This document shows, one piece after another, positions 32,818 to 43,943 of a DNA stretch of 64,000 bases (position 1 is its first letter; every line of letters starts with the position of its first letter). The DNA is from Otatea glauca (lineage: Eukaryota; Streptophyta; Magnoliopsida; Poales; Poaceae), in NCBI GenBank assembly GCA_036346275.1, contig CM070723.1, positions 30,944,176 through 31,008,175 of the forward strand. The letters run 5' to 3'. The position numbers and the translations under genes were made by a program. The notes below the pieces were generated by a model. It was not told the DNA's origin and did not search any database. It saw only the letters and a list, made by a program, of their open reading frames with translations.

Positions 32818-35693
32818 TGTCGGAACCCGAATATGCAAATCTGGACCCTCTGTGTATACTGCACTAGTCTAGGATCACGCTAGTGCACACAGGCTCAACA
32901 TAGATGAATACCATAATCATACACAACGGATACATAATAAAAAGACTTAATATATTGATTAATACTTGTTGAATGACCTTATAGTTGAACTTACATGAAT
33001 ATGCCTCACAAGGCTGAATAACAAATTAAACTGTAGCAGAATGAAAACATAGACAACCCTTCAGTATATCACAGGCAACTGATAAGGCTTGCGCCCTAAA
33101 CATTCATCTCCTCCTGGTATTCCTTCTCCAACATGGATGTAGACTCCTCAACTAGTGATATTGTTGTTGGCAAGGGTGAGTACTTAAAGCACTCAACAAG
33201 TTGTGCACAGAATGCAATTCTAACATAACTATATGCAAGGCTTATTCCAAAGGATTGGCTATCATGGCTATTTTGCAACAAAGCATCATTTATGAATAAA
33301 TACAATAAATAGATTGTAAAGATAGTAAAACAAATAACAGTAGTAGATAGATTCAGCATTTCTCAAGTAAACCAAGTTTCCAACCCTAAGTCAAGGTCCA
33401 ACCTTCCATATGGCAATCCTGCCATCCCAACCAAGTTTTCCATTTAATTAAACTAACCCTTAACTGTAATTCTCGAGCATTGCTCAATACCGCGAGCACG
33501 GCTATCCAAATAGATTTACACTCTGCAGAGGTTATGCACTTTACCCACACAACATGATCGTCTCTTGGTGCCTTCTAGATTAACACACTTCCTTTGGTGT
33601 GTCGACGGAGAGATCATGACAAAGCCTTTACAATTCTCTGGTTTAACCTAGTACTACCCGCTAAGGTTTCAACACTAGTGGGTCTAAAAACCACATCCAG
33701 GCCCCCCCTCTTGCGCCATGTGAGTTGATCATAATTCGGGACTCACACGACCAATGATAGTACCAAGCTAAGACATTGCAAATTAATCAGCTAGGCTGTC
33801 CCATTCTAAACATGTGGTTGCATGATTGACTCAGGTCAAAGGCTTGCAACATTAAGTCCTTAAAGTGATTAAAGCAAGACTTCCACATACCCTCTGCTCA
33901 TCGGGCCCACCTTGGCATACTCGCCCCTTGCCACTTGCCTCAATCTAAATGATTACCACCCCAGTTGATTACCATGCACCACATGCCATCAACAATTCAA
34001 TATCATTGCGTGACATGACTCACCACTACAACTCAATCTCATTGTGTGATCTCACATGACACATAATTTCATATCCTTGTTCCATATTCCATTAGTCAAG
34101 ATTAAACATTGATGATTCAAGTACATGTGATGATGTACCATGGCTAAGCGACTAAACGTTCTAACCTTCCTATGTTGATTTCAATACCAACCAACTATAG
34201 TGGTGATAGATCATGGCATACAAATGACAAGGTAGGGTATAGATTAATTTGGTATAATACCTAAGTCCCAATTTAATTGAAAGCATTTATACATGTGAAA
34301 TATTATGCAATAAAGTAAAACAATATAGCGATTTTGTGAACATAGGTTCAACATGATCAAAGCACAACTTGCCTTATAAAAGCCCTTATTCATGCTCTGG
34401 ACCTTGGTCTTGAGTCGATGGATCTTCCTCCGATGTGTCGCACAATTTAACGTCTACGAGTAACAAGAGAGGAATCCAAATAAACACTAAAATAGAGAGT
34501 AAATGAACTCTAAAAATCAAATAAAATTCACCATTAAATAGATCTCAATTTTAGAATTTTTTTTATAAATTTGAATCACCTCAATCGGAGCTCATATGAG
34601 GGAGAACGGGCTCGTGGAAGATTCAAAAATCATAAAAACCTGAAAATTAGAAAATATCGGTTTAAACAAATTGTTTTTATACTGGAAATTCTATTTAATG
34701 CGTCACTGATGACGTCAGTCATTGCTTGATCCAATCATGGACCGACACGTGTCCTCGGGTGTACTGGACCGGGTTCATGGACCAGATCACGCATCAAGGT
34801 CTACGCTCGGCGGACGTGGCTCGTGCGCCAGATTGGCTGACAGTGGGCCCCACGATTTGCTGACGCGCACGTCAACTCAATTTCCACGCGGCCCACACAT
34901 CAGCGTGAGAATTCAGTGTGATGCCATTATGTAGCAACCTGGTGCACACGTAACACCCGTCGGCCTTCCACGGTGGCAGCGGTGGCGCGAGCATCTATGG
35001 TCACCGACGACGATCGGGAGGGGTACCATCCTGACAATCTCGCTCTCGCACACAAGATGACATAGCTCACTCCTCACTTGGCCCTCTGGAACGTCGGGGA
35101 CAACAACAAGAACGGCGGCGGCTTCGGGTCTTGATTGCGTTGTCAAACTTCGGCGATATCCCGGCCAAACCAAGGTGCACACAACGAAGCTTTTGTGATG
35201 GCGGTTCAGATGCGACCAATCCTGTGCCCGAAGAAGCGATGACGATGGCAAATTGGTGATGCAAAGCTCTCGGCGGCGCAAGCATTTCTTTGTGAAATCC
35301 AACGAAACGGCGACGAAATCGTCACGAATATCTTGGGGTTTTGGTTTCTCTGGTTGAGGCACAGCCGATGCCCACCTTAAATAGCCCTAGCTGTCCATGT
35401 CGCATACGCTTCAAGCTTCTGAGTCCATGGCGCATTCGGCAAAACTCGAGCAGAGTCCATCCACAACATGCGAGGATGGCGACCGATTTCTCAACACGTG
35501 GCAAGGTGGACGGCTCCGATTCATGGCTACGTGGAACAATCCTTCTCGTAGATGATATCCAATGGTTGGCCGATGTTAGGGTTTCCAACGTACCTCAACC
35601 GCACGATCGTGAATCCAACGGTCAATCCACAAGGGCTTCACGGTGGACTGGGCTTCGGTGGAAATGGGCCAAACAAGGCATACACAGAACTAG
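32818..35693 (-). mobile_element. S2: solo LTR of family S, left part
   Basis: Starts tgtcggaacccgaatatgca and is collinear with S1, including ccgctaaggttt, the cggagctcatatgag segment, TGACGTCA and a GC-rich leader. It ends where C2 inserted (ACTAG at 35689-35693). The TATA-like box ctatttaag is on the minus strand (complement of 35376-35384). The target duplication around the whole LTR is decayed: ATCGG at 32813-32817 against ATGGT after 50298. Confidence 0.83.
34710..34717. promoter_or_regulatory. TGACGTCA palindrome in S2
   Basis: Same palindrome and same relative position as in S1 and S3, despite substitutions around it. Confidence 0.5.
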
Positions 35694-38228
35694 TGAAAGT
35701 GCATCTAGGCACTTATGTTATTTTGGTGATTAATGACAAACGCATATAATGATAATCTATGAAATTGAGTAAATGCTTAACTTAGTGCTTAACAAATGAC
35801 AAACCTCTAATATGATTATATTGGTATGAGACTAACTTGTTATTGCCTAGTTGAGTATCAGTCTCATCTATTTAGAGGAAAATCAAGTGGGATGGTTAAG
35901 CAAAGATAAGGTATGCAATTTTGGTATCTATTCTATATTTGTTATTGCATTCCTTTCGTGCAAATGCATAGTGAACTCCAAGTAGCATGTTGATTATATA
36001 TATGAACATTGGTTCATGTCATATTTATTTGTGCATATATATTCATTTGAGTTCATTATTTGCTTTGTTTTTAGTATGCATGTATTAACTAGAGTTAAAC
36101 TTCATATTGCTATAGATTGACTTGGTGCATGCATGTTTTAGTTGTATATCTTCTCATGCAATTCTCTTAGTGAAGTTTAATCTAGTGTTGGATCACATAT
36201 TTACTCTTATTCCAAATATTATTTGCACATGTACAATTCGTGTACATTCTATCATGTGCTTCATTTAAGTAAAGACTGTGATCCTTGCCATGATTTAATT
36301 GATTCATCATATTGGCAATTATCTCTCTAGTGCATATAGATCAATTACATATTCATCATGATGCACTTAGTAGAGAACATTTCTTATGTCAAGTGTTTCC
36401 ATTTATGTTGTGCTTCTTTATATGAAACACTTGTTGTAATCAATTGTTCACAAATATCAACTTGTTTATATCTATTGAGCTTTTGGGACTAATTTCTATC
36501 ATAAGTGGATTGGAAAGACTTAGGTCCCGTAAGTGTATGATGACCAAGGTATCTTGGAGGATGATCGTTAAGCCGAGGTCAACAAGACGGCGGTGTCACC
36601 AAGAGTTGAGGACTAAGTTAAGATCGACTTGGCGTGGAGATCGTCAGAGAGGATGATCAAGTCAAGGTTGATAGGACGAGAGTCTCATGACGTGAATCGA
36701 GTCGAGTTGGACAAGGCGAAGATGTCATCAATTATATGGTGAAAGTCTTCATGCATCGACATTAAGAAAGAAGACGGCAAGTGACTATTTCTAGACTTAT
36801 ATTATCTTTGATTTAATTTGAGTCTAAGGATTGCCGTACTATTAAGAGAGATGCGATGTCGAATGACTTTTAGATGTGTCAAGTGCTCAAGTGATCCATC
36901 CTTGTGAAACTTAGAAAGAAAGTGGTGTTGGTGGTGCCGGAAAGTGAGGGTTCTAGGTCTCCCTTGGATTCCTTATGAAATCTTTGTTTATCCTTTGAGT
37001 TTTGGGTAGTGAGACCTTGTTGGTTGTGTAGCCCTCGTTCTTAGCTTTCGGTAGAGTCTAAGAGCTCTGAAATCGGAGTCCGGAGTCAAAAGTTATGCTC
37101 ATTTTCGTCGGGCTGCTCAGTGCTGTTCGGACAATCCGGAGTATCCGGTTTTAAGTCCGGACACTCCGGGTTGAATTAGTCTGGAGTGTCCAGGGTATTT
37201 ATTCGGAGTTTCCGGGTTGTGCGCAGCTGTCTCCAATGGCTAGTTTTTGTGGGGGCTTTATTTATAGCCCCATCCTCCCTCATTTTGTATAGGCTTTTAC
37301 CCTATTGATTAGAGGTGCTATACCCTTGTTCTTGAGCCCCCAAAACACCTCTTTACCCTTAGATCTAAGTGATCCCCTTTGTGAGAAGGGTTGGGAAGAG
37401 TTTGAGGAGTGAGGTGCTAGATTGAGTGAGTTTTGAGTTGATTGAGCACTTGATTTCATCGCCAAGCTTGTTCTTCGTGAGCATTTGTTACTCTTGGAGG
37501 TTGAGGACTCCTAGACGGCTAGGAGGTCGCCTACGAGCCACCAGAGCTTTGTGTGGTTGGCCGTGGGAAGTTTGTGAAGGCCGGTTCCGCCTCCGTAAGG
37601 AAAGGAATCAAAGGAGTGAAGACCGCGAGTGCATTTGTGCAACACCGGGAGGAAGAGGTTGAAAGAGACCCGGCTCAAGTGTGACCAAGCCGCCTCAACG
37701 GAGACGTAGGATCCCCTCAAGGATCCGAACTTCGGGTGAAAAATCATCGTCTCCAAGTTTGCTTCTTACTCTTGCTTTAGTATTTGATTTTGAATCTTGA
37801 AATTGCCCGATCTACTCTATTGTTGTGTTTGGCTCTAGATCTACATCATCCCAGTGCACTGATAGCATTTAGATCTTTTGTATTCAAGTAGATTGTTGAA
37901 AAATTGCAGGGATTTAAAATCTCATTTCGAGGTCTTAAATCCGGAGTATCCGGACTCCTAAACCCAGATAGTCCGGACATTTCGGAGTATCCGGAGATAA
38001 GTCCCGGACACTCTGGTCTCAGTCCCTCGGGTCCAATCTGGAGTATTCGGACTCCTGAACCCGGACAGTCCGAACATATCGGAGTATCTGGATAAATGTC
38101 CCGGACACTCCGGACTTGGACCCTCGGGAGATTTTATTTAGCTGCAAATTTTCATTCCGATGCAATTTAGTTTTAAATATTTTAATTCGCCTATTCACCC
38201 TCTCTAGGCGACATCCCCTATCCTTTCA
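35694..38228 (+). repeat. C2 5' LTR
   Basis: Starts tgaaagtgcatctaggcac and ends atcctttca. Palindromic words built on tccggagtatccgg and gtccggacactccgg cluster at 37130-37215 and 37935-38125. The first ~800 bp are almost identical to the 3' LTR; the last ~350 bp differ at many sites. Confidence 0.92.
37259..37266 (+). promoter_or_regulatory. TATA-like box of C2 5' LTR
   Basis: tatttata inside gggctttatttatagcccc. The 3' LTR equivalent is at 49127-49134. Confidence 0.55.
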
Positions 38229-38230
38229 AT

Positions 38231-38242
38231 TGATATCAGAGC
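38231..38242 (+). promoter_or_regulatory. Primer binding site of C2
   Basis: tgatatcagagc, one base different from the tggtatcagagc of C1 and G1. Confidence 0.85.
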
Positions 38243-38285
38243 AAGGTCTCTCCTTTATTAGACTTAATCGTCTAGAGAGTAAAGG

Positions 38286-40015
38286 ATGTCGACTAGAGGA
38301 TTAGTGCACTCACATGATCCACTTGTGCTATATGGCACAAATTATGCTTGATGGAAATTAAATATGACTTCTCATTTTAAATCCATGAGCCCCAAATATG
38401 GTGGATCGTAGATGTCGGCTTTTCCTCTCCATTGAATGAAGTTGCTCCAACTGAAGGATAGAGGGAATGCCTACATCTCGACGCTCAAACTACTAATGTT
38501 TTATTTTGTGTTGTGAGCGATGAAATTTTTGATAGAATATGCAATCTCAAGAGCGCTCACGAAATGTGGATAAAGCTTCAAGAACTATTTGAATCATCCA
38601 CTTCTATTGAGGATTGCACTAAAGAAGAGATGTCGGGAGATGAAACATCAAGCTCCACCTCAAGCTCAAGTAATGAAGAACCGACATCTCCATCAACCTC
38701 AACCTCTGCCTCAAGTGACGATGAAGATGCTCTTCCATCACAAATCCGTTGCTTCATGGCGAAAGGTAAGAATGAGGTAAGTGACGATGATGAGCTCACT
38801 TATAATGAACTTATGAATTTGCTAGAGGAGCTCAATAAATGTCTTGGAAAGGAGAAAAAGAAATATAAAATTTTGAAGCTTGAACATGAATCACTTCAAA
38901 ATGATTATAATATGCTTCAAAAAAATCATGAATCCCTCCTTCTCAAAGAAACTCATAAGCCTAAGGTGGACATAGGAATCTCATGTGATTTAATTGATGA
39001 AATGTCTTGCTTAAATGTTAATCCTAATATTTCATCAAAATTTGACATATCCACCTCTTGCAATGATTTACCTTGTTGCTCAAATTCAAATGTTTCCACT
39101 TCCTCTATGCATATTGAGACTAATCTTGTAGAGGAAAACAATGAGCTCAAGGCCAAAGTCATTAGATTAGAAAATGACTTGAGGAAGTGCGTAAAGGGAA
39201 AAGCCATCCTCGACGAGATCTTGAGCAAGCCAAGGGCGCCTCAAGATAAGCGAGGACTCGGCTACATCTCCAAGAGGGAGACTAGCAAGACAAGGCACAA
39301 CGAAAGACATTCGAAGATCATCAAGTGCTTTGCTTGCAACAAGAAGCGACACTTCGCCTCCGTGTGCCCTAATAAAGTGGAGATCAAGCCACAACCATCA
39401 ACAATGAGGCAAACCGGCAAAGAGCAAGTCAAGAAAAAGAGACGCTCAAAGCCTACTTGCTACAATTGTCGGAAAAAGGGACACATCAGTAAGGATTGTC
39501 CCAAAGGTATTACTCCTAAGTCTATTATTGTCAATGATCATTATTTGCTTAGGAAGGACAAAAATGGCAATGTGTTTGCCAAGTTTGTCGATTCTCCCAA
39601 GTATTTGCAAAATTATGATATTCAATTGCTTAGGAGAAATGAATCTAGAAATGTGTTTGCTCAAAATGCTAAACTTCCTAAGACCAAGAAAAATCATGTT
39701 GATCATGTACTTAGGAAAAATAACTATAGCAAACCATTTGCTAGATTTGCTAGATCCTCTAAGCGTTCTCATTATAATGATCATCATATGCTTAGAAAGA
39801 ATCAAACTAGAAATGGGTTTGAGAATTTTACTAGACCTCCTAAGCCTTCTCTTTACAATGCAAATAATTCGCTCAGGAGGAATAATAATCTCAAACCCAT
39901 TGCTAGTCATCTTAGTTCACCTAAGACTATAAATGCTAGGGCCATATGGGTTCCTAAATCACTTGTGACTAACATTCTTGGATCCAACAAAAGTTGGGTA
40001 CCAAAAAGTGCCTAA
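38286..40015 (+). pseudogene. C2 gag with a 5-unit 27-residue repeat
   Basis: The ATG at 38286 starts MSTRGLVHSHDPLVLYGTNY, a copia gag N-terminus, but a TGA follows at once, and a shift and a TAG near 38459 separate it from a 500-codon open frame (38513-40015). That frame has a short piece of the capsid domain (CNLKSAHEMWIKLQELFE), then a Ser/acid-rich stretch, so most of the capsid core seen in C3 is missing. A coiled coil follows (ELMNLLEELNKCLGKEKKKY), then zinc knuckles CFACNKKRHFASVC and CYNCRKKGHISKDC. Five 81-bp units come next, with LLRKD/LLRRN/VLRKN/MLRKN/SLRRN at 39545, 39626, 39707, 39788 and 39869. The C-terminus RAIWVPKSLVTNILGSNKSW matches the C3 gag end. Confidence 0.87.
39545..39949 (+). 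repeat. Five 81-bp tandem units in C2 gag
   Basis: The codons for the repeat motif start exactly 81 bp apart. Each unit reads x-L-R-(K/R)-x-(N/D)...F...(P/S)-K. C3 gag has a single equivalent (YVLKKDSFGKIIAKFVGTP) before its AIWVPKALVTN. Confidence 0.9.
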
Positions 40016-42846
40016 AAGAATTGTAGGTGCTTGGAGATGCATTGGAAGTTTTGGCTCGATCAAGAGAATGATTCCATCATGTGCAAAAAGGAGCCAAGCT
40101 TGAAAACATTCACTTCAATCATGAACCAATGCCATCTCGGGTAACAAGTTTTAAATTGATTCTTATAGCTTCTAGCCTTGTGTAGGTTAAGCTACGTTAT
40201 TAATGAAAATCAATTTAAATTGCTTGCTTATGATTCTTGCTCATGCTTGATTAATTGTTTTGATTGAAATCTTGAGCAAGTTTGGGGTAGTGGCACATTA
40301 AGGGGGAGTGCTAAATCATAACCATGTATATTACATCCCTACATGCGCCCATATTTATATAAGTGCTAATATATATTTTCAAAATCAAGCCATTTAGCCA
40401 AAAGTAAAAATTTTGTATACCATTAGTATTCTTGTGAAAAACTAGTTGCAAAATGTATACAAATATATTTGAAACGTTTTTCAAAGGTTTTGGCTTCACA
40501 AAATCTATTTTGAAAAGAAAATGAGTTTCATGATCAAAATCTAGATAGTAGTATCTTGTTTTGAATTTAAACTTATAATTTTCATAGAATTAAATGTAAA
40601 ATGAATTTGAAAGTAATTCCAAAACGAAAATCCTAGAGTTGGTCATTCTTAACAATTCTTGTGTTCAAAAGACTTTCAAAAGACCAACCTAGCGAAAGTT
40701 ATTCGATTTTGAAACTCGCCGAAAAACTATATTTGACCCATAATATTCATATTATCGCACTTAGTGAGTTTCTCCGTTTGGACCGGATCTTGTGTAGTAT
40801 CTTGGTTCAAAATGGTATCTTAGACTCATACACAAAATTCAAATCTCTATATCTTATCCCTTGCTTCATTTGAGTTTTTGTATTGTTGGATTTTGGGTTT
40901 GCCTCTCTTTTGTTTCTTCAAAAGGACTATTTAGGTCAAAAGTCAAAATTCATATTTAAAATGCCCAAATTTTTGAAGAGCTTTATAAAAGTATTCTATT
41001 ATGTACCTCAATGTTTTACAAGCTCTCAAAATAAAAATATATTGAAATCAATTTTAGCCCGAAAAGTTTTTGGTTTGAACTAGAATAGCTTATTTAAGCA
41101 TATTGCTAAAATCTTAGCATTCAAGTTGGATTTCATTATAAATGTTGGCTAGAAACCATCTTGATAATCAATTCTAAGCCATGGAAATTGAAATTGCATG
41201 AAATCCAAATTGAGTTGTATTTTGATGCTTTTTATGAAAAACTATTTCCTATTTAACTTGCTTCAAAAAGGGATAAAAGAAAAATATTTGTTTGAAATGC
41301 AAAATCTTATGAAAATAGTCTTCTAAAATGTTTTCAAGTATCTAACCCTTGGCTAGAAGCTAAAAGTCAAACTTTGGCCTCAAATGAATCTTATATGATC
41401 TTGTTTTTGAATTAAATGAAATATTTTTATAAGCTAAAATCTATTGAGTTTTTGAAAAAGTGGTCAATACAAAACTCATAGGGTTGGTAATTTTAATCAT
41501 TTCTTTAGTTCAAAGTTTTTCCAAACGACCAACCTTTCAAAAGTTATAGCCATTTGAATTTGGCCAAAATCATCCATTTGACCCAAAATGACCCGTTGTT
41601 GCATTTTGTGGATTTCGCTATTTGATATTGGATTTCTTTGTATATCTTGGTTTGAAATAGTATTTATAACTCATACAAAGCTATGAATGTTCAAATCTCC
41701 ATAAATTTCAATCCGGAATGCATTTTGAGCATTTTGTGAAAATTCAATTTCTTTTCAAACCTACAAAGCGCATTTTGCCATATCTTTTGAATGAAAATTC
41801 CTTTTAATGAAATTATTTTTGGAAAACCTTATAAATAATCTAATGTTTATTTCTGGAAAGTTTCAAACCATTTGGACTCAATTTGAAAAAGTTTTGACTT
41901 TTCTTCTCTTTGAGTAAAAATCATGCCTACAAAGCAAAATTTGGCATATCTTTTGATTGGAGACTCCTTTTTGGAAAATTCTTTTTGGAAAAGTTTCTTG
42001 GGATTCTAAAGAATGTTTTTGAAAAATTACAAAAAATTTGAACATAATTTGAAATAGTTATGGCTTTTTCTCTCTTTTGATCTTATTTGGCATACTCGCG
42101 CATTAAGTTGGATTTTACGATTTGAATGGATTTGATTATGCAAATAGGATTATAAACATCTCTATAACTCATATGAAGCCACATAATTACACATTTCCAT
42201 TCAAAACTCATTTGGTTGCCCTTTTGAGGAATTGATGAAGATTTTTATCCTTTATGTGTTTCAAATGCAAATTTCACCACATTTCTCAAAGTAAAATTGA
42301 TTTATTGAAAGTTTTTGTTGGAAAACCATCTCTTGAATATGGAGTTCATATCTGAAAATTTTCAACTTTATTTGAACTCATTTGCAAGAATGTTGACTTC
42401 TTTTGACTTAGTGTCAAAATCAAAACTCCAATGCCTATTTTGATCTAATTTTTTATTGGAGGGTGATATTTGAGAAATTCTTTTTGGATAAGTCTCTTGG
42501 ATGTCCATGGAACATTTATGCAAAATCTCATGGCTATTTGACTTCATTTGATTAAGATTTGACCCAAATTCAAAATGTTCAGTTTGCTGAAATTTCAGGT
42601 TTAGGCTGATTGTGGGGCTGATTTTTGATTTATGTATCTCCAAATGGGTTCATAATCAGAGGAGAGTATTATAACATATTTTCATCCTCTATATTTGGAC
42701 TTCATTGTCTAATTTTTTCAGAATTTTTGAACCTTGTTTGAACCTTCTTTCTGCCCTATCAAAAAGCTTAAATGGAATGTCAAAACTGAATTTTTCAGCA
42801 TATTACACTTTTGAAATATTGCATACCTTTAAGATGATTTGAGTAT
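40016..42846 (+). other. C2 AT-rich non-coding region, left part
   Basis: 2.8 kb without a domain-bearing frame. It holds a polypurine tract at 40300-40308 and degenerate internal repeats: the segment around 40633-40840 recurs at about 41480-41690 (ttggt(c/a)att, gaccaacct, aaagttat, tatcttggtt), and a ctacaaagc(a/g) segment followed by tttgccatatcttttga-like text near 41765 recurs near 41930. Its role as a spacer or packaging region is unknown. Confidence 0.7.
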
Positions 42847-43402
42847 TGTAACATCCCAAAATTTGAGTTTTGGAATGTTTGAATTCAAAAATAAACCATT
42901 TGCATTTTTCTTGAATTCATCCCAGCTTAATTTGAATTTTCCATTAATGAAAGGATTTAATTTACCTAAACTATTCATCAAACTAAAGATTTTCAGTTTT
43001 AGTTAGGTTTACTATTCTCCAAGGAATTGTTCTGTATTTTTGGGGATTTTTCTGAATTTATTTGATATTTATTTGCATTTATTTGAATTTCTGGAATTTT
43101 TCTTAAATTGGAAGATGTGTTTGTTTTTCAAAACGCCCTCGGGCCGTTTTTTCCCCGCGCAGCCATTTTCCCCTCTGGCCTGCTTCGCCCCGGCCCGCTC
43201 CGCTCGGCCCACCTCTCGCACATGTGCCGCTCGGCTGTAAGCGGCCCAGCCGCGTCGGCCGTCCGATTCGCGCCACGTGTGCGGTTCGGATCGCTCCGCA
43301 TCGCCCCGCCGCCGCCGTCCCGAACCCTAACCCTAACCGCCTCTGGATTCCGTGGGCGTCGCCGCCACCTCGACGTCCGGGTCGCGCACGCCTCCCGAGG
43401 GC

Positions 43403-43410
43403 TATAAAAG
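43403..43410 (+). promoter_or_regulatory. TATA box of S3
   Basis: tataaaag in gagggctataaaagcatagc. The other two copies have cttaaatag complements at the matching position. Confidence 0.65.
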
Positions 43411-43935
43411 CATAGCCGCACCCCTCCCGATGTTCCCCTTGCGCCGCCGCTTCGTTTGCCCCATCTCCCGTCGTCCGCGCAGCCGCCTGTGTCTCGTGCG
43501 CCCTCGCCGAAGTTCGCCGTCAAGCCGAGGTCTTCCGCCGCCAGGATCTCCGCCGCCGACCCTCCTCCACCGCGGTTGTCGGTCTCTTTGGGTGCGTCGC
43601 GAGACCCTCTTCACGATCCGCTTGGTTTTCTGCCCGAACCGGCCCTCCTCCGCCGCTTGCCGTGTCATCCCCTTCGGCTTCGGTGGAACAGCGCCGCCGC
43701 CTCGTCGTCGCGTTGCGTCGAAGAGCTTCAGCCGTCCGATCGCCAACCGACGCTCCAGATTGCGCCGCGTCTCCTCCGCCGCATCCTTGGTTCCTGGCCG
43801 CCCGATCTGGCCACCGATGAGCGACGCGTGTGCGCCGCGTCAGCCGAAGTTCTTCGCGTCGGCGCCGACGTCGGCCGTCGCGCCGGTGCACGGGAACCGA
43901 GCCAGCGTCGTGGACCGAGTCCACCGAGAGCCGGC

Positions 43936-43943
43936 TGACGTCA
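43936..43943. promoter_or_regulatory. TGACGTCA palindrome in S3
   Basis: In gctgacgtcagcgattgcgc, about 530 bp after the TATA box, so it lies in the transcribed leader rather than the core promoter. Confidence 0.5.

Noticed and set aside
36444..36656. 70-codon frame repeated at 48312-48524 as a conserved small protein
   Set aside because: It occurs twice because it lies in the two LTRs of C2; it has no domain and differs by changes typical of neutral LTR divergence.
39446..39910. 154-codon minus-strand frame opposite C2 gag
   Set aside because: Explained by the 81-bp repeats, whose reverse complement stays open; it shadows a well-defined gag.
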